Source: Gammaproteobacteria bacterium (GTDB taxonomy: Bacteria; Pseudomonadota; Gammaproteobacteria; Xanthomonadales; Marinicellaceae). Taken from it: a stretch of 64,000 nt of DNA. The notes beneath the pieces were generated by a model. The model was not told the origin of the DNA. It saw nothing but the letters and a program-made list of their open reading frames with translations, and did no database searches. This document shows positions 27,274 through 41,109 of this stretch, piece by piece. A program made the position numbers and the translations under genes. The stretch spans positions 594,501 to 658,500 of the forward strand of contig JAWLAO010000001.1 of NCBI GenBank assembly GCA_041395445.1, in the 5' to 3' direction. The stretch's first letter is position 1; the number at the start of each line of letters is the position of its first letter.

Positions 27274-28464
27274 TTATTTAAAAATCTTAGAAACAACACC
27301 AGCTCCTACTGTGCGACCACCTTCACGAATCGCAAAACGCAATCCTTCATCCATCGCAATAGGATTAATCAATGTAATACGCATCTTGATATTATCGCCA
27401 GGCATTACCATCTCAACTCCTTCCGGTAATTCAACTGCACCAGTAATGTCAGTTGTACGGAAGTAAAACTGTGGTCTGTATCCTTTAAAGAATGGCGTAT
27501 GACGTCCACCCTCATCTTTCGATAATACATAAACCTCAGCTTCAAATTCAGTGTGTGGTGTAATTTTGCCAGGATGCGATAATACTTGACCACGCTCAAC
27601 TTCATCACGTTTTGTACCACGCAACAACACACCTACGTTATCACCGGCACGACCTTCGTCAAGTAGTTTACGGAACATTTCAACACCGGTACAAACTGTT
27701 TTCCTAGTTTCTCTGATTCCAACAATCTCTAACTCTTCACCAACTTTAACGATTCCACGCTCAACACGACCGGTAACTACTGTTCCACGACCTGAGATTG
27801 AGAATACGTCTTCGATTGGCAACAAGAATGGTTGGTCAACATCACGCTCAGGCTCTGGGAAATAGGAATCCATAGCATCCAAAAGAGCTTCAATTGAAGG
27901 AACACCAATCGGACTCATATCACCTTCAAGTGCTTTCAATGCAGAACCTTTAACCATTGGAGTGTCATCACCAGGGAAGTCATAATCACTTAGCAATTCA
28001 CGAATTTCCATTTCAACAAGTTCCAACAACTCTTCGTCATCAACTTGGTCACATTTGTTCATGTAAACAAGAATATAAGGTACACCAACCTGGCGACCCA
28101 ACAAGATGTGCTCACGAGTTTGTGGCATCGGACCATCTGCTGCTGATACTACTAATATCGCGCCGTCCATCTGTGCCGCACCTGTAATCATGTTTTTAAC
28201 ATAGTCAGCATGACCCGGACAGTCAACGTGTGCATAGTGACGACCTTCTGTTTCGTACTCTACGTGAGCTGTTGCGATCGTAATACCACGCTCTCTTTCT
28301 TCCGGCGCATTATCAATTTGATCGTAATCTTTAAATGTGCCACCAATCTTCTCAGCTGAAACCTTTGTTAAAGCTGCCGTTAAAGTTGTTTTACCATGAT
28401 CAACGTGACCAATCGTTCCCACATTAACATGCGGCTTATTGCGTTCAAATTTTTCTTTAGACAT
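27274..28464 (-). CDS. tuf: Elongation factor Tu, copy 1
   Basis: This 396-residue GTPase delivers aminoacyl-tRNA to the ribosome. G motifs are GHVDHGKT (G1), RERGITI (G2), DCPGHADY (G3) and NKCD (G4). Domains 2 and 3 are complete and it ends VVSKIFK. The encoded protein is identical to the second copy at 43629-44819; by eye the two genes differ at only about twenty synonymous bases, while their flanks are unrelated. It is 20 bases after fusA, in str operon position (tufA of E. coli). Confidence 0.98.
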   Translation of the reverse strand: MSKEKFERNKPHVNVGTIGHVDHGKTTLTAALTKVSAEKIGGTFKDYDQIDNAPEERERGITIATAHVEYETEGRHYAHVDCPGHADYVKNMITGAAQMDGAILVVSAADGPMPQTREHILLGRQVGVPYILVYMNKCDQVDDEELLELVEMEIRELLSDYDFPGDDTPMVKGSALKALEGDMSPIGVPSIEALLDAMDSYFPEPERDVDQPFLLPIEDVFSISGRGTVVTGRVERGIVKVGEELEIVGIRETRKTVCTGVEMFRKLLDEGRAGDNVGVLLRGTKRDEVERGQVLSHPGKITPHTEFEAEVYVLSKDEGGRHTPFFKGYRPQFYFRTTDITGAVELPEGVEMVMPGDNIKMRITLINPIAMDEGLRFAIREGGRTVGAGVVSKIFK

Positions 28465-28484
28465 TTTCTTTCTCTATTGCTAAA

Positions 28485-30578
28485 TTATAGTTGTACCAAA
28501 TCTTTCATAACACTATCAGCAGCAGGCTGATAGTGATCAAATTCCATCGAATAGGCTGCTCTACCTTGTGTAGCAGACCTTAATGCTGTTGCATAACCAA
28601 ACATCTCTGATAACGGTATAAAACAGCGAATAATTTTTCCGGAAACAGAATCGTCCATTCCTTCTAAGTTTCCTCTGCGACGACTCACATCGCCCACAAC
28701 ATCTCCCATATATTCTTCGGGAGTGACAATTTCAACTTTCATAACAGGCTCTAAAAGAGTCGGCTTAGCTTCCAATGCACCGTTTCTAAACGCCATAGCA
28801 CCTGCTATTTTAAAAGCCATTTCACTCGAATCCACATCATGAAACGATCCGTCATATAAAGTAACCCTACAGTCAACAACAGGGTATCCTGCAAGCACAC
28901 CATTTTCCATTTGCTCACGAACACCTTTATTTACTGATGGAATAAACTCCCTAGGAATCACACCACCTTTAATTTCATCAACAAACTCAAAACCTTCTCC
29001 TTGTTTTAATGGCTCAATGCGAATTTTGACATGCGCATATTGACCTTTTCCACCTGACTGCTTAACAAATTTTGTTTCTTGCTCTACAGTTTTAGCAATT
29101 GTTTCCCGGTATGCCACCTGAGGATTACCAACATTTGCATTAACTTTAAACTCCCTTCTCATCCTATCAACAATAATATCAAGATGAAGCTCACCCATTC
29201 CCGATATAATCGTTTGGCCGGACTCATCATCTGTACTCACCCGAAAAGACGGGTCTTCCTGAGCCAATCGAGATAGAGCCATTGCCATTTTTTCTTGGTC
29301 AGCAGTTGTTTTAGGCTCAACTGCAACCGAAATCACCGGTTCTGGAAATTGCATTTTTTCCAGAATAATTGGCGCGTTCATCGCACACAAGGTATCTCCG
29401 GTTGTTACATCCTTCATACCAACAACTGCCGCAATATCACCCGCTCTCACTTCTTTGATTTCTTCACGAGAGTTCGAGTGCATTTGCAACAAACGACCTA
29501 TTCTTTCTTTAGCATTTTTCACTGGATTGAAAACCATATCACCGGTTTTCACAATTCCTGAATAAACTCTTAAAAAAGACAACGAACCAACAAACTGATC
29601 TGTTGCGATTTTAAAAACCAATGCTGAAAATGGCTCATCATCAGAAGCATGTCTTTCAACCACATCCTCAGAATCTTCACCAACAACTCCTTTTATAGCC
29701 GGCACATCCAACGGAGATGGCAACAACTCAACAACCTTGTCCAAAACGGATTGCACACCTTTGTTTTTAAAGGCCGTCCCACACAAACAACAAACAATCT
29801 CGTTATTTATCGTTCTCTTTCTTAATCCTTTAACAATCTCATCAATTGACAATTCACCTTGCTCTAAATACTTATCCATCAAGTATTCATCTGCCTCAGC
29901 CGCTGTTTCAACAACAAACTCTCTCGCCAATTCAGCATCTGACAACATTTCATCCGGAATTTCTTTCTCTTCAAAAGCAACACCCATGTCGTCTTCGTTC
30001 CAATAAACCACCTTCATCTTAAGCAAGTCTATTATTCCTTTAAAGTTTTCTTCCGCACCGATCGGCATTTGCAAAGGAACAGCATTTGCACCTAAACGAT
30101 TTCTTACATTGTCAACAACTCTATCAAAATCTGCGCCAACACGGTCCATTTTATTGATGAAAGCCAACCTAGGAACATGATACCTATCCGCCTGCCTCCA
30201 AACTGTTTCCGACTGAGGCTCAACACCTCCTACCGCACAAAAAACAGCTACAGCCGCATCAAGAACCCTTAACGATCTTTCAACCTCAATCGTAAAGTCA
30301 ACATGACCCGGTGTATCAATAATATTTATTCTATGACTATCAAAACTACCGTCCATTCCGCTCCAGAAACAAGTTGTTGCAGCAGAGGTAATGGTAATAC
30401 CTCTCTCCTGCTCTTGCTCCATCCAATCCATCGTAGCATTTCCATCATGAACCTCACCGATTTTGTGAGACACTCCTGTATAATATAAAATACGCTCCGT
30501 CGTGGTCGTTTTCCCTGCGTCAATATGAGCCATAATCCCAATATTTCGATACCTTTCGATAGGAGTTGCTCTCGCCAT
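28485..30578 (-). CDS. fusA: Elongation factor G
   Basis: This 697-residue translocase GTPase moves tRNA and mRNA after peptide bond formation and helps recycle ribosomes. G motifs are [28 protein letters not shown] and NKMD; the five-domain layout is full length. It has the bacterial EF-G insertion after the G4 motif. It lies between rpsG (41 bases upstream) and tuf in the str operon. It is not an EF-G2 paralogue, judging from position and conserved [19 protein letters not shown]. Confidence 0.98.
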   Translation of the reverse strand: MARATPIERYRNIGIMAHIDAGKTTTTERILYYTGVSHKIGEVHDGNATMDWMEQEQERGITITSAATTCFWSGMDGSFDSHRINIIDTPGHVDFTIEVERSLRVLDAAVAVFCAVGGVEPQSETVWRQADRYHVPRLAFINKMDRVGADFDRVVDNVRNRLGANAVPLQMPIGAEENFKGIIDLLKMKVVYWNEDDMGVAFEEKEIPDEMLSDAELAREFVVETAAEADEYLMDKYLEQGELSIDEIVKGLRKRTINNEIVCCLCGTAFKNKGVQSVLDKVVELLPSPLDVPAIKGVVGEDSEDVVERHASDDEPFSALVFKIATDQFVGSLSFLRVYSGIVKTGDMVFNPVKNAKERIGRLLQMHSNSREEIKEVRAGDIAAVVGMKDVTTGDTLCAMNAPIILEKMQFPEPVISVAVEPKTTADQEKMAMALSRLAQEDPSFRVSTDDESGQTIISGMGELHLDIIVDRMRREFKVNANVGNPQVAYRETIAKTVEQETKFVKQSGGKGQYAHVKIRIEPLKQGEGFEFVDEIKGGVIPREFIPSVNKGVREQMENGVLAGYPVVDCRVTLYDGSFHDVDSSEMAFKIAGAMAFRNGALEAKPTLLEPVMKVEIVTPEEYMGDVVGDVSRRRGNLEGMDDSVSGKIIRCFIPLSEMFGYATALRSATQGRAAYSMEFDHYQPAADSVMKDLVQL

Positions 30579-30619
30579 GACCTTATTCCAGTTTTTTATT
30601 TTTTTATATAACTAATTTA

Positions 30620-31096
<477 letters not shown>

Positions 31097-31103
31097 TTAA
31101 CCT

Positions 31104-31478
31104 TTATTTCTTAGGACGCTTAGTTCCGTATTTAGAACGACCTTGTTTTCTGTCATTCACACCAGCAGTATCCAAAGCACCACGAACAATGTGATACCTC
31201 ACACCAGGTAAGTCTTTAACACGACCACCTCTAATTAACACAATCGAGTGCTCTTGCAGGTTATGACCTTCACCACCGATATAACTTGTAACTTCAAAAC
31301 CATTTGTCAATCTCACACGAGCCACTTTACGCAAAGCAGAGTTTGGTTTTTTTGGAGTCGTTGTATAAACACGAGAACAAACTCCTCTCTTTTGTGGACA
31401 CGCTTCCAAAGCCGGTACATTAGTTTTATACGCCTTTGGCTTTCTAGGCTTTCTTACTAATTGGTTTATAGTTGCCAT
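31104..31478 (-). CDS. rpsL: 30S ribosomal protein S12
   Basis: This 124-residue decoding-centre protein is the classical streptomycin target. It begins [20 protein letters not shown]; the lysines of [14 protein letters not shown] and of [13 protein letters not shown] are wild type. It is the first gene of the str operon. Its promoter (31550-31578) lies between it and rpoC, and a hairpin (31512-31529) lies in its leader. Confidence 0.98.
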   Translation of the reverse strand: MATINQLVRKPRKPKAYKTNVPALEACPQKRGVCSRVYTTTPKKPNSALRKVARVRLTNGFEVTSYIGGEGHNLQEHSIVLIRGGRVKDLPGVRYHIVRGALDTAGVNDRKQGRSKYGTKRPKK

Positions 31479-31511
31479 ATTTTTTCTTTACCCTATAGAA
31501 AACAAAAGACA

Positions 31512-31529
31512 GGCTGGCGAAAACCAGCC
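31512..31529 (-). terminator. Hairpin in the rpoC-rpsL gap
   Basis: GGCTGG-TTTTCG-CCAGCC on the minus strand, followed by the T-rich TGTCTTTTGTTTTC. It may end transcripts from rpoBC, or act in the rpsL leader, because the rpsL promoter lies upstream of it. A second hairpin, AACGGGG/CCCCGTT (31543-31569), overlaps that promoter. Confidence 0.5.
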
Positions 31530-31549
31530 CGTCAAAATTAAGAACGGGG

Positions 31550-31578
31550 ATTTTAGTGACTCCCCCGTTTTTAGTCAA
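31550..31578 (-). promoter_or_regulatory. Sigma-70-type promoter of the str operon
   Basis: Minus strand: -35 TTGACT (31573-31578), 17-base spacer, -10 TAAAAT (31550-31555), then the C/G-rich discriminator CCCCG. Such discriminators are typical of ppGpp-controlled ribosomal promoters. The spacer is part of an inverted repeat. Confidence 0.75.
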
Positions 31579-31649
31579 GTAATGATGCAATATATTTTTA
31601 TTTTTATTACATCTTTACTGTTGTTGAAATGAAATCAGAGTCAATTGAT

Positions 31650-34600
31650 TTATTCTTCAATCAAACCTTCGCCGTCACTTTCTTCAAAAATTGACTGCTC
31701 TTCAATAGCCATTAGATCCATTTTTAATTCTGTTTCTCTGGATTTTCTACGCTCTTGATGATACGCCAAACCTGTACCTGCCGGAATCAAACGTCCAACA
31801 ATCACATTCTCTTTTAATCCCCTGAGACTGTCTTTAGTACCTCTTACAGAAGCCTCTGTCAGAACTCTTGTAGTCTCTTGGAAGGACGCCGCTGAAATAA
31901 ATGATTCTGTCGCCAAGGATGCTTTTGTAATACCTAGCAATAGCAACTCATAAGCCACAGGAACACCATCTTTCTTAATAATTTCCTTATTGGTTGTCAA
32001 TACTTCTTTCAAAGATACATGCTCAGATTTCAATAAATCGGAATCACCCGGAGAAACAATCTCAACTTTTCTCAACATTTGCCTGATAATCGTTTCGATA
32101 TGTTTATCGTCAATTCCCACACCTTGTAAACGGTAAACATCTTGAATCTCATTCACCAAATAATGCGCCAAAGCTTCAACACCTTGTAATCGAAGAATGT
32201 CATGCGGATTTGGCTCGCCTTCAACAATGACCTCACCTTTTTCTACATGCTCACCTTCGAAGACGATGATTTGTCTCCACTTAGGAATTAAAGTTTCTAC
32301 TTGCTCTCCATCTTTTGTGGTGATAACCAATCTATTTTTACTCTTGGTTTCTTTTCCGAAAGAAATAATTCCTGCTGCCTCAGCTTGTAATGCCGCATCT
32401 TTTGGCTTTCTTGCTTCAAACAAGTCAGCAACCCTTGGCAGACCACCGGTAATATCTCTGTTTCTACTTGATTCTTGTGGAATCTTAGCCAAGAAATCAC
32501 CAACATTAACTTCCTGTTTATTTTGAATATTAATTGTTGCTCCCGGAGGGAGGAAATATTGAGCCGGGATTTCAGTTCCCGGAATCATAACCGGTTTGCC
32601 TCGTTTGTTTTCCAAACGAATCATCGGTCTCATATCCTTTCCTCTTGAACCTCTGGTTTTAGGATCGGTAATCACGAAACTAGTTAATCCTGTCAAGTCA
32701 TCCACTTGTTCCTGTACTGTTACGTTGTCCTGGAAGTCTATGAAGTTAACGATACCAGCAACCTCAGTTACAATTGGGTGAGTATGAGGATCCCATGTAA
32801 CGAGAACATCTCCACCTTTAACTTTCGCCCCTTCGTTGACATCAATGATTGCACCATAAGGAATTTTATAACGCTCTTTCTCTCTTCCCGATGCTTCGTG
32901 AATTGATAACTCACCGGAACGAGAAATTGCAACCAGCTTTTTATCAACATTCTTAACAGTTTTAATGTTATGAAGTCTCACAACACCATCTGATTTAATC
33001 TGAATTTGATTGTTTGCTGCTTGTTTAGATGCCACACCACCGATATGGAAGGTTCTCATTGTCAACTGAGTACCAGGCTCACCAATACTTTGAGCAGCTA
33101 CAACACCTACAGACTCACCAATACTCACGAAATGACCTCTGGCCAAATCACGACCATAACATCTTGCACAAATACCGGACTCTGCTTCACAAGTTATTGG
33201 AGAACGAACTTTGATAGTATCTATCCCTGTTTCTTCAATCAAACTGACAGTTTCTTCATCAATCAATGTACCTTGAGGAATCAATGGTTTGTCATCAGCA
33301 TCTCTGGCAAAAATATCTTCAGCAACCACACGACCCAAAACTCTTGAGCCTAATGACTGAACAACTTCTCCACCGGAAATAATGGCTTGAAGATTCATTC
33401 CATCAATTGTGCCACAATCCTGACTAGTTACAACCACGTCTTGCGCCACATCAACCAAACGTCTTGTTAAATAACCTGAGTTTGCAGTTTTCAGAGCAGT
33501 ATCAGCCAAACCTTTACGTGCACCGTGAGTTGAAATAAAGTATTGCATAACGTCAAGACCTTCCCTGAAGTTAGCTTTAATTGGTGATTCAATAATCGAA
33601 CCATCCGGTTTCGCCATCAAGCCACGCATCCCTGACAACTGTCTCATTTGAGCCGGGGAACCCCTGGCTCCAGAATCAGCCATCACAAATACTGAGTTCA
33701 TTGAGTCCTGACTGACTTTTTTACCATCTTTGGTTTCAACTTCATCTGTTCCTAATGCTTTCATCATCGATTTAGCGACTTCTTCATTAGCTCTGGACCA
33801 GATATCAATCACCTTGTTATATCTTTCGCCAGCTGTAACCAATCCGGATGAATACTGACCTTGAATTGCCAGAACTTCTTTCTCAGACTCAGCCAGAATA
33901 TCTTTCTTTTCTTCAGGAATAATCAAATCGTCAACACCGATTGACATACCAGAATAAGTTGCAAAACGGAAACCGGTGTACATTAATTGGTCCGCAAAAA
34001 TAACCGTTTCTTTCACACCCATTTTGTGATAACAGATATTCAACAACTTAGAAATGTTTTTCTTAGTCAGAACAACATTAATGTTTTCGAAACCTAAACC
34101 TTTAGGCAAAATTCTATGCAAAATTGCACGACCAACTGTTGTTTCGACCAATTCATATTGCTGTTCATCGTCTTCATTGACTTTATCAACAGGCAATCTG
34201 ACTTTTACTTTGGCTTGCAATGTGACTTTTTCATTGTCATAAGCTCTTTGCGCTTCATCCGGATCGGCAAAAATCATGCCCTCACCCGGTTGATTGACCA
34301 AAGCACGAGTCATATAATACAGACCCAACACAACGTCTTGAGAAGGTACAATAATTGGCTCACCACTAGCTGGAGACAATATGTTATTTGTTGACATCAT
34401 CAATGTTCTGGCTTCCAACTGTGCCTCAATTGATAGTGGCACATGAACCGCCATTTGGTCACCGTCGAAGTCGGCATTGAACGCGGTACAAACCAAAGGA
34501 TGAAGCTGAATGGCTTTACCTTCAATCAAAATTGGTTCAAATGCCTGAATACCTAATCTGTGAAGAGTTGGTGCACGGTTTAACAGAACCGGATGTTCAC

Positions 34601-35849
34601 GAATAACTTGTGCCAAAATGTCCCAAACTTCCGGAGTCTCGTCTTCAACACTCTTCTTAGCTGCCTTGATTGTTGAAACATAATCATATTGCAACAATTT
34701 GCCTAAGATGAAAGGCTTGAACAGTTCCAGAGCCATTTTCTTTGGAAGACCGCATTGATGTAATTTCAACGTTGGACCAACCACAATAACGGAACGACCA
34801 GAATAATCCACACGTTTTCCAAGTAAGTTCTGACGGAAACGACCTTGTTTCCCTTTAATCATATCCGCAAGGGATTTCAATGGACGTTTATTCGTACCAG
34901 TGATTGCTCTACCTCTTCTGCCATTATCCAGCAACGCATCCACAGACTCTTGTAGCATTCTTTTTTCGTTACGAACAATAATGTCAGGAGCGTGCAAGTC
35001 CAACAAACGGCGCAAACGATTGTTTCTGTTAATAACTCGACGATACAAATCATTCAAATCCGATGTTGCAAAACGTCCGCCATCCAGAGGAACCAACGGT
35101 CTAAGTTCCGGTGGAAGAACCGGTAGAACTGTCATAATCATGTGCTCAGGACGGTTTCCTGATTTCACAAATGAATCAAACAGTTTGATTCGTTTTGACA
35201 ATCTTTTAATCTTTGTAACTGAACGAGTGGATTCGATTTCTTCGTGGAACTGAACCAGCTGTTTGTTCAAATTAATATCTTTCAGCAAATCATAAATGGC
35301 TTCTGCGCCCATTTTTGCTTTAAACTCATCGCCCCAGGCTTCAATCGCATTGGTGTATTGTTCGTCAGTCAATAACGTGCCTTTTTCAAGGTCTGTCATG
35401 CCCGGATCGGTAACTACAAATGATTCAAAATAAAGAATTCTTTCGATTTCTCTTAAAGTCATTTCCAGCATCAAACCAATTCTTGATGGTAATGATTTCA
35501 AAAACCAGATATGCGCAACCGGGCTTGCTAAAGCAATATGCCCCATTCTTTCACGACGCACTTTTGACAAAGTTACTTCCGTGCCACATTTTTCACAGAC
35601 CACACCACGATGTTTCATGCGTTTGTATTTGCCACACAAACATTCGTAATCTTTTGTTGGTCCGAAAATCGCCGCACAGAATAAACCGTCACGTTCCGGT
35701 TTGAATGTTCTGTAATTGATAGTCTCAGGTTTTTTCACCTCACCATAAGACCAAGAACGAATCAACTCAGGAGGAGCTAAACTGGCTTTAATAGCATCAA
35801 ATTCCTGTACTTCTTTTTGAGGATTGAATAGTTTAAGTAAATCTTTCAC
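31650..35849 (-). CDS. rpoC: RNA polymerase subunit beta'
   Basis: This 1399-residue protein (E. coli 1407) carries the catalytic magnesium triad NADFDGD (in [16 protein letters not shown]). The N-terminal zinc ribbon has [19 protein letters not shown] (four cysteines). A second zinc site has [13 protein letters not shown]. The clamp, bridge helix and trigger loop region ([18 protein letters not shown]) are intact. It ends with an acidic tail. It lies 14 bases after rpoB; the str operon promoter and hairpins follow it. Confidence 0.98.
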   Translation of the reverse strand: MKDLLKLFNPQKEVQEFDAIKASLAPPELIRSWSYGEVKKPETINYRTFKPERDGLFCAAIFGPTKDYECLCGKYKRMKHRGVVCEKCGTEVTLSKVRRERMGHIALASPVAHIWFLKSLPSRIGLMLEMTLREIERILYFESFVVTDPGMTDLEKGTLLTDEQYTNAIEAWGDEFKAKMGAEAIYDLLKDINLNKQLVQFHEEIESTRSVTKIKRLSKRIKLFDSFVKSGNRPEHMIMTVLPVLPPELRPLVPLDGGRFATSDLNDLYRRVINRNNRLRRLLDLHAPDIIVRNEKRMLQESVDALLDNGRRGRAITGTNKRPLKSLADMIKGKQGRFRQNLLGKRVDYSGRSVIVVGPTLKLHQCGLPKKMALELFKPFILGKLLQYDYVSTIKAAKKSVEDETPEVWDILAQVIREHPVLLNRAPTLHRLGIQAFEPILIEGKAIQLHPLVCTAFNADFDGDQMAVHVPLSIEAQLEARTLMMSTNNILSPASGEPIIVPSQDVVLGLYYMTRALVNQPGEGMIFADPDEAQRAYDNEKVTLQAKVKVRLPVDKVNEDDEQQYELVETTVGRAILHRILPKGLGFENINVVLTKKNISKLLNICYHKMGVKETVIFADQLMYTGFRFATYSGMSIGVDDLIIPEEKKDILAESEKEVLAIQGQYSSGLVTAGERYNKVIDIWSRANEEVAKSMMKALGTDEVETKDGKKVSQDSMNSVFVMADSGARGSPAQMRQLSGMRGLMAKPDGSIIESPIKANFREGLDVMQYFISTHGARKGLADTALKTANSGYLTRRLVDVAQDVVVTSQDCGTIDGMNLQAIISGGEVVQSLGSRVLGRVVAEDIFARDADDKPLIPQGTLIDEETVSLIEETGIDTIKVRSPITCEAESGICARCYGRDLARGHFVSIGESVGVVAAQSIGEPGTQLTMRTFHIGGVASKQAANNQIQIKSDGVVRLHNIKTVKNVDKKLVAISRSGELSIHEASGREKERYKIPYGAIIDVNEGAKVKGGDVLVTWDPHTHPIVTEVAGIVNFIDFQDNVTVQEQVDDLTGLTSFVITDPKTRGSRGKDMRPMIRLENKRGKPVMIPGTEIPAQYFLPPGATINIQNKQEVNVGDFLAKIPQESSRNRDITGGLPRVADLFEARKPKDAALQAEAAGIISFGKETKSKNRLVITTKDGEQVETLIPKWRQIIVFEGEHVEKGEVIVEGEPNPHDILRLQGVEALAHYLVNEIQDVYRLQGVGIDDKHIETIIRQMLRKVEIVSPGDSDLLKSEHVSLKEVLTTNKEIIKKDGVPVAYELLLLGITKASLATESFISAASFQETTRVLTEASVRGTKDSLRGLKENVIVGRLIPAGTGLAYHQERRKSRETELKMDLMAIEEQSIFEESDGEGLIEE

Positions 35850-35863
35850 TGTATTCTCCCGAC

Positions 35864-38800
35864 TTATTCGTTTTCTAACTCAATGTTCAAACCAAGTGAA
35901 CGCACCTCTTTAACAAGGACGTTAAATGATTCCGGCATACCAGCAACAATTTCGTGCTGACCATCAACAATATTTTTATAAGTTTTGTTTCTGCCTACAA
36001 CATCATCGGATTTAACTGTTAACATTTCCTGCAATGTGTATGCAGCACCGTAAGCTTCCAATGCCCACACCTCCATCTCACCGAATCTCTGACCACCGAA
36101 TTGAGCTTTACCACCCAATGGTTGTTGTGTAACCAAAGAATAAGGACCAGTGGAGCGAGCATGCATCTTATCATCAACCAAGTGATTCAGTTTCAGCATG
36201 TACATGTAACCTGTGGTTACCGGTCTGTCAAATTTCTTACCGGTTCTTCCATCGTAAAGCACCGCTTGTCCACTGGTTGGTAGATCAGCTAGTTCTAACA
36301 ATTTTTTGATGTTTTTCTCTTCAGCACCATCAAATACCGGTGTTGCCATTGGCACACCGCCTTTGAGATTGTGAGCCAGTTCCATGATTTCATCATCGTT
36401 TAACTCATCCAGATTGACTCGTTCTTTATCGATGTTGTAAATCTTGGTTAGGAATTCACGCAAATTATTTGCTTTTTCATTCTTCTCAAGCATCTCAGTA
36501 ATTTTATCGCCCAAACCTCTGGCGGCCCATCCCAAATGAACCTCAAGTACCTGACCGATATTCATACGTGAAGGCACACCCAATGGATTCAGAACGATAT
36601 CAACCGGTCTTCCGTTTTTATCAAATGGCATATCTTCCTCTGGCACAACCATTGAAATCACACCTTTGTTTCCATGACGCCCCGCCATTTTATCGCCTGG
36701 TTGAATTCGACGTTTCACCGCCAAATAAACCTTAACCATTTTCAAAACGCCGGGAGCCAAATCATCACCCGAAGTGATTTTCTTCTTCTTGTCTTCAAAA
36801 CGCTCATCAAACAGTTTTCTTTGACGTTCAACCTGATCCGCCATCTGGTCGATTTGCTCAGAAACTTTAGCGTCACTGACTTTAACATCAAACCATTCGG
36901 ATTCATCCAAACCATTTAAGTAGTCTTCAGTAACTTCAGCTCCTTTTTTCAAACCGGGAGCTTTAACAACTTTTTGCCCAACAAGAATGGAACGCAAACG
37001 TTGTTGAATCACTCCGCGCATGATTCTGAATTGATCGCGCAAGTCGTTACGAACCTGCTCAAGCAATTCATGTTCAATTTTTTCTGCGCGGTTCCCTTTT
37101 TCAACACCATCTCTGGTGAAAACTTGGACGTCAATAACAGTTCCGTGAGTAGAACTTGGAACTTTCAAAGAGGTATCTTTAACATCCAGCGCTTTCTCAC
37201 CGAAAATAGCTCTCAGAAGTTTTTCTTCTGGTGTTAATTGCGTTTCTCCTTTAGGAGTCACTTTACCCACAAGAATATCACCAGGACCAACTTCTGCACC
37301 GACATAAACAATTCCAGAATCATCCAGTTTTGTCAGGGCGCTTTCACTGATGTTTGGAATATCAGCAGTAATTTCTTCTGTACCCAGTTTTGTATCACGA
37401 GCAATACAAGTCATTTCAACTATATGAATCGAAGTAAAACGATCGTCTTTTACAACTTTTTCAGAAATCAGAATCGAGTCCTCAAAGTTGTAACCATTCC
37501 AAGGCATGAAGGCAATCAACATATTTTGACCCAGAGCCAATTCACCTAAATCGGTTGATGGTCCATCTGCCAAAACATCACCAACATCAACCACATCACC
37601 GACATTCACCAAAGTTTTTTGGTTGATACATGTGTTTTGGTTAGAACGTGTGTATTTTGTCAAATTATAAATATCAACGCCCGGATCATCTTCAGCGATA
37701 TGCTCTTCTGCAACACGAATTACAATTCTTGAGGCATCAGCCATTTCTACAACGCCCGGACGTCTGGCACTCACTGTTACACCAGAGTCACGCGATACAA
37801 TTTTCTCCATTCCGGTTCCGACCAGTGGTTTATCTACTTTTAAAGTCGGAACAGCTTGTCGTTGCATGTTTGATCCCATCAGCGCCCTGTTCGCATCATC
37901 ATGCTCAAGGAAAGGAATCAATGCCGCAGCCACTGAAACAATTTGTTTCGGCGATACATCCATATATTTCACATCTTTGGCTGGTGTCAGTGTTACCTCG
38001 CCATGATGACGTGATAAAACGAACTCATCTGTGAGTTTGCCTTTTTTATCCATTGTTGCATTTGCCTGTGCAATAGGATATTCACCCTCTTCTATTGCAG
38101 AAAGATAGACGATGTCACTAGTCACCACTCCATCATTTACTTTACGATATGGAGTTTCCAAGAAACCATATGAATTAGTTCTTGCATAAACCGATAATGA
38201 GTTGATCAAACCAATATTCGGCCCCTCAGGAGTTTCAATCGGACATAATCTTCCATAGTGTGTCGGATGCACGTCACGAACCTCAAAACCAGCTCTTTCA
38301 CGAGTCAAACCACCTTGTCCAAGTGCAGAAATACGACGCTTGTGCGTAATTTCAGACAATGGGTTGTTTTGATCCATAAATTGTGACAACTGATTAGAAC
38401 CAAAGAATTCTTTAACAGCAGCAGCAATTGGTTTTGCATTGATTAAATCTTGTGGAGTCAAACCTTCTGAGTCAGCTACAGTCAATCTTTCACGAACAGC
38501 TCTTTGAACACGAACCAGACCAACACGGAAGACATTCTCAGTCATTTCTCCAACAGAACGAACACGTCTGTTACCAAGATGGTCGATATCGTCAACAGCA
38601 CCATTTCCGTTTCTGATATTTACCAACTCACGCATGACATTGATGATGTCATCATTACTTAGAGTTCCTGAGCCTTCATCTTCATTGATTCCCAAACGCT
38701 TGTTGAACTTCATACGTCCAACTTCTGACAAATCGTAACGATCAGGGTTGAAGAACATTCCTTCAAACAGAGCTTTTGATGATTCTTCTGTTGGTGGCTC

Positions 38801-39925
38801 ACCTGGGCGCATCATACGATAAATCTCAACTAATGCTTCTAATTGCGAGCGAGTCGGGTCAACATTAACAGTTGTTGACATGTAAGGTCCATTATCCAAA
38901 TCATTGACATATAAAATCTCAAATGACTTAACGCCGGCTTCACGCAACAATTCAAGAACTTCTTCAGTAATTGTTGCGTTAGCTTCAACAATCACTTCAC
39001 CTGTTTCTTTATTGACAACCTGCTTAGCAATAATTTTGTCAAGCAAATAAGAATCTTCTAAAGAAATCGTTTTCATTCCTGATTTCGCTAACTGCTTTTC
39101 ATGACGAGCAGTGATTCTTTTACCTTTTGGAACAATCACATCACTGCCATCTTTGATGTCAAAATCAAATACTTCGCCTTTCAGTTGTTGAGCAACCAGC
39201 TTCATGCTGGCACCAGTTTTTTTCAAAGAAATCGAAATTTTCTCAAAGAATAAATCTAAAATTTCTTCAGTTTCATAACCCAAAGCGCGCAGTAAAATTG
39301 TTGCGGGTAACTTTCTTCTTCTGTCAATCCTGACATACATGTTATCTTTTGGATCAAACTCGATATCAAGCCATGACCCACGGTAAGGAATAATACGAGC
39401 GGAATAAAGTAATTTACCTGATGAGTGAGTTTTACCTTTGTCATGATCAAAGAACACACCTGGTGAACGATGCAATTGATTGACAATAACACGCTCTGTA
39501 CCATTAATAACGAATGTACCATTGGGAGTCATTAAAGGCAGATCGCCTAAATAGACATCCTGCTCCTTTACATTTTTTATTTTTTTATTTCTGACAGGGC
39601 TGTCTTTATCATAGATAACCAGTTGAACTTTGGCTCTCACAGTTGAACCGAATGTCAACCCCCTGAGCTTACACTCTGTAACATTAAAAACTGGTTTTTC
39701 GATATTTACACTAATATACTCGAGTTTAGCGTAACCGGAATAACTTTCGATGGGGAAAACTGACTTTAGTGCTTCATCCAAGCCACATTTCTCATCTTCA
39801 ACCAAGCCCAAAAACTTGTCGTATGACTCAACCTGAGTCTTCAGTAAGAATGGGACATCCACAACTACCTTACTTCTTGCAAAATCCTTACGAATTCTTT
39901 TCTTTTCAGTGAACGAATAACTCAT
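35864..39925 (-). CDS. rpoB: RNA polymerase subunit beta
   Basis: This 1353-residue catalytic subunit (E. coli 1342) begins [19 protein letters not shown]. The rifampicin region reads [26 protein letters not shown]; the main resistance positions (Asp, His and Ser of E. coli 516, 526, 531) are wild type. The Pro that normally follows ALG is Gln here. The C-terminal [27 protein letters not shown] (read in parts) is conserved. It lies after rplL with a 193-base gap holding a hairpin, as in E. coli where attenuation and RNase III processing occur. Confidence 0.98.
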   Translation of the reverse strand: MSYSFTEKKRIRKDFARSKVVVDVPFLLKTQVESYDKFLGLVEDEKCGLDEALKSVFPIESYSGYAKLEYISVNIEKPVFNVTECKLRGLTFGSTVRAKVQLVIYDKDSPVRNKKIKNVKEQDVYLGDLPLMTPNGTFVINGTERVIVNQLHRSPGVFFDHDKGKTHSSGKLLYSARIIPYRGSWLDIEFDPKDNMYVRIDRRRKLPATILLRALGYETEEILDLFFEKISISLKKTGASMKLVAQQLKGEVFDFDIKDGSDVIVPKGKRITARHEKQLAKSGMKTISLEDSYLLDKIIAKQVVNKETGEVIVEANATITEEVLELLREAGVKSFEILYVNDLDNGPYMSTTVNVDPTRSQLEALVEIYRMMRPGEPPTEESSKALFEGMFFNPDRYDLSEVGRMKFNKRLGINEDEGSGTLSNDDIINVMRELVNIRNGNGAVDDIDHLGNRRVRSVGEMTENVFRVGLVRVQRAVRERLTVADSEGLTPQDLINAKPIAAAVKEFFGSNQLSQFMDQNNPLSEITHKRRISALGQGGLTRERAGFEVRDVHPTHYGRLCPIETPEGPNIGLINSLSVYARTNSYGFLETPYRKVNDGVVTSDIVYLSAIEEGEYPIAQANATMDKKGKLTDEFVLSRHHGEVTLTPAKDVKYMDVSPKQIVSVAAALIPFLEHDDANRALMGSNMQRQAVPTLKVDKPLVGTGMEKIVSRDSGVTVSARRPGVVEMADASRIVIRVAEEHIAEDDPGVDIYNLTKYTRSNQNTCINQKTLVNVGDVVDVGDVLADGPSTDLGELALGQNMLIAFMPWNGYNFEDSILISEKVVKDDRFTSIHIVEMTCIARDTKLGTEEITADIPNISESALTKLDDSGIVYVGAEVGPGDILVGKVTPKGETQLTPEEKLLRAIFGEKALDVKDTSLKVPSSTHGTVIDVQVFTRDGVEKGNRAEKIEHELLEQVRNDLRDQFRIMRGVIQQRLRSILVGQKVVKAPGLKKGAEVTEDYLNGLDESEWFDVKVSDAKVSEQIDQMADQVERQRKLFDERFEDKKKKITSGDDLAPGVLKMVKVYLAVKRRIQPGDKMAGRHGNKGVISMVVPEEDMPFDKNGRPVDIVLNPLGVPSRMNIGQVLEVHLGWAARGLGDKITEMLEKNEKANNLREFLTKIYNIDKERVNLDELNDDEIMELAHNLKGGVPMATPVFDGAEEKNIKKLLELADLPTSGQAVLYDGRTGKKFDRPVTTGYMYMLKLNHLVDDKMHARSTGPYSLVTQQPLGGKAQFGGQRFGEMEVWALEAYGAAYTLQEMLTVKSDDVVGRNKTYKNIVDGQHEIVAGMPESFNVLVKEVRSLGLNIELENE

Positions 39926-40068
39926 AACAACTGTTACCTATCTGAATAAATTTATCTTTTCCGGACTTCCGGTTTTATAAGGTTTCCAATACCTAAAACA
40001 CTTTCCATGCTTAAGTTTTTAGCCGCAAATTTTACAAGAAAAAAAGTATATTTTCTCAAGCGACTAAA

Positions 40069-40092
40069 GGCCAGCGGATAAATCCGCCAGCC
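40069..40092 (-). terminator. Hairpin between rplL and rpoB
   Basis: GGCTGGCGGA-TTTA-TCCGCTGGCC forms a 10-bp stem with two G-U pairs, followed by TTTAG rather than a long T-run. By position it corresponds to the rplL-rpoB attenuator of enterobacteria, which lets only part of the transcripts continue into rpoBC. Confidence 0.65.
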
Positions 40093-40118
40093 TTATGCTC
40101 AAATAAATAGCTGAGTAT

Positions 40119-40499
40119 TTATTTAACTTCTACTTGCGCACCAGCTTCTTCAAGCTGTGCTTTAATAGATTCTGCTTCTTCCTTAGAAACACCTTCTTTA
40201 ACTGGTGTTGGAGCTCCTTCTACCAAGTCTTTAGCTTCTTTCAAGCCTAACCCTGTAACTCCCCGTACTGCTTTAATAACACCAACTTTCTTATCACCAA
40301 AGCTAGAAAGAATAACGTCAAATTCAGTTTTCTCTTCAGCAGCAGCACCTGCATCACCACCGGCAGCAGGAGCAGCAACTGCAACAGCTGCAGCAGCTGA
40401 TACACCAAATTTATCTTCCATTGCTTCAATTAACTCAACAACTTCCATAACACTCATGTTTGAAATTGCTTCCAAGATATCGTCTTTAGAAACGGCCAT
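40119..40499 (-). CDS. rplL: 50S ribosomal protein L7/L12
   Basis: This 126-residue stalk protein has an N-terminal dimerisation domain (residues 1-35, [20 protein letters not shown]), an Ala/Gly-rich hinge (about 36-56) and a C-terminal factor-binding domain ending VEVK, with [28 protein letters not shown] (read in parts). It recruits EF-Tu, EF-G and IF2. It follows rplJ by 61 bases. Confidence 0.98.
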   Translation of the reverse strand: MAVSKDDILEAISNMSVMEVVELIEAMEDKFGVSAAAAVAVAAPAAGGDAGAAAEEKTEFDVILSSFGDKKVGVIKAVRGVTGLGLKEAKDLVEGAPTPVKEGVSKEEAESIKAQLEEAGAQVEVK

Positions 40500-40560
40500 C
40501 TTATTTCTCCAAAATACTTATAAATTATAAAAAATAAACATAAATCATCAAAAAGATAAT

Positions 40561-41088
40561 TTATGCAGCTTGTTTTTGATCGCGAATTGCTGCAATAGTA
40601 CGAACCAATTTTGCATGTGGTTCCGCCATTGTGCGAACGAATTTTTCGATAGGTGCTTTCATTACACTCATCAATTGGCTAATAGCTTGTTCTTTAGTTG
40701 GTAATGATGCCAAACGACTAAGTTCAGATGCATCAAATACTTTACCGCCTATAGAAACAACTTTTGTTATTAGCTTATCATTCTTCTTTGCGTATTCTTT
40801 AATCAAACGAGCCGCACAACCCGGATCTTCCTGAGAGAAAGCATAAATCATTGGACCAACCAACGAGTCTTTCACACATTCAAAATCCGTGCCTTCAACT
40901 GCACGTTTAACTAATGAATTCTTAGCAACTTTTAAATAAACACCCGTTTTTCTTGCCTCTGAACGCATTTCGGTAAATGCATCAACAGTAGTACCGATAT
41001 ACTCAGAAACAACCAACGAATGAGCATTCGCTGCTACGCTAGCAATTTCAGCAACCACAGCCTTCTTTTGTTCTAGACTTAAAGCCAT
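40561..41088 (-). CDS. rplJ: 50S ribosomal protein L10
   Basis: This 175-residue base of the L7/L12 stalk begins MALSLEQKKAVVAEIASVAA. The start at 41088 is supported by AAAGGAGG just upstream; an open extension to 41127 lies in the leader and is not expected to be translated. The C-terminal helix (MSVMKAPIEKFVRTMAEPHAKLVRTIAAIRD, read in parts) binds L12 dimers. L10 controls its own operon by binding the leader at 41110-41250. Confidence 0.96.
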   Translation of the reverse strand: MALSLEQKKAVVAEIASVAANAHSLVVSEYIGTTVDAFTEMRSEARKTGVYLKVAKNSLVKRAVEGTDFECVKDSLVGPMIYAFSQEDPGCAARLIKEYAKKNDKLITKVVSIGGKVFDASELSRLASLPTKEQAISQLMSVMKAPIEKFVRTMAEPHAKLVRTIAAIRDQKQAA

Positions 41089-41109
41089 GTTTACCTCCTT
41101 TGATAAACG

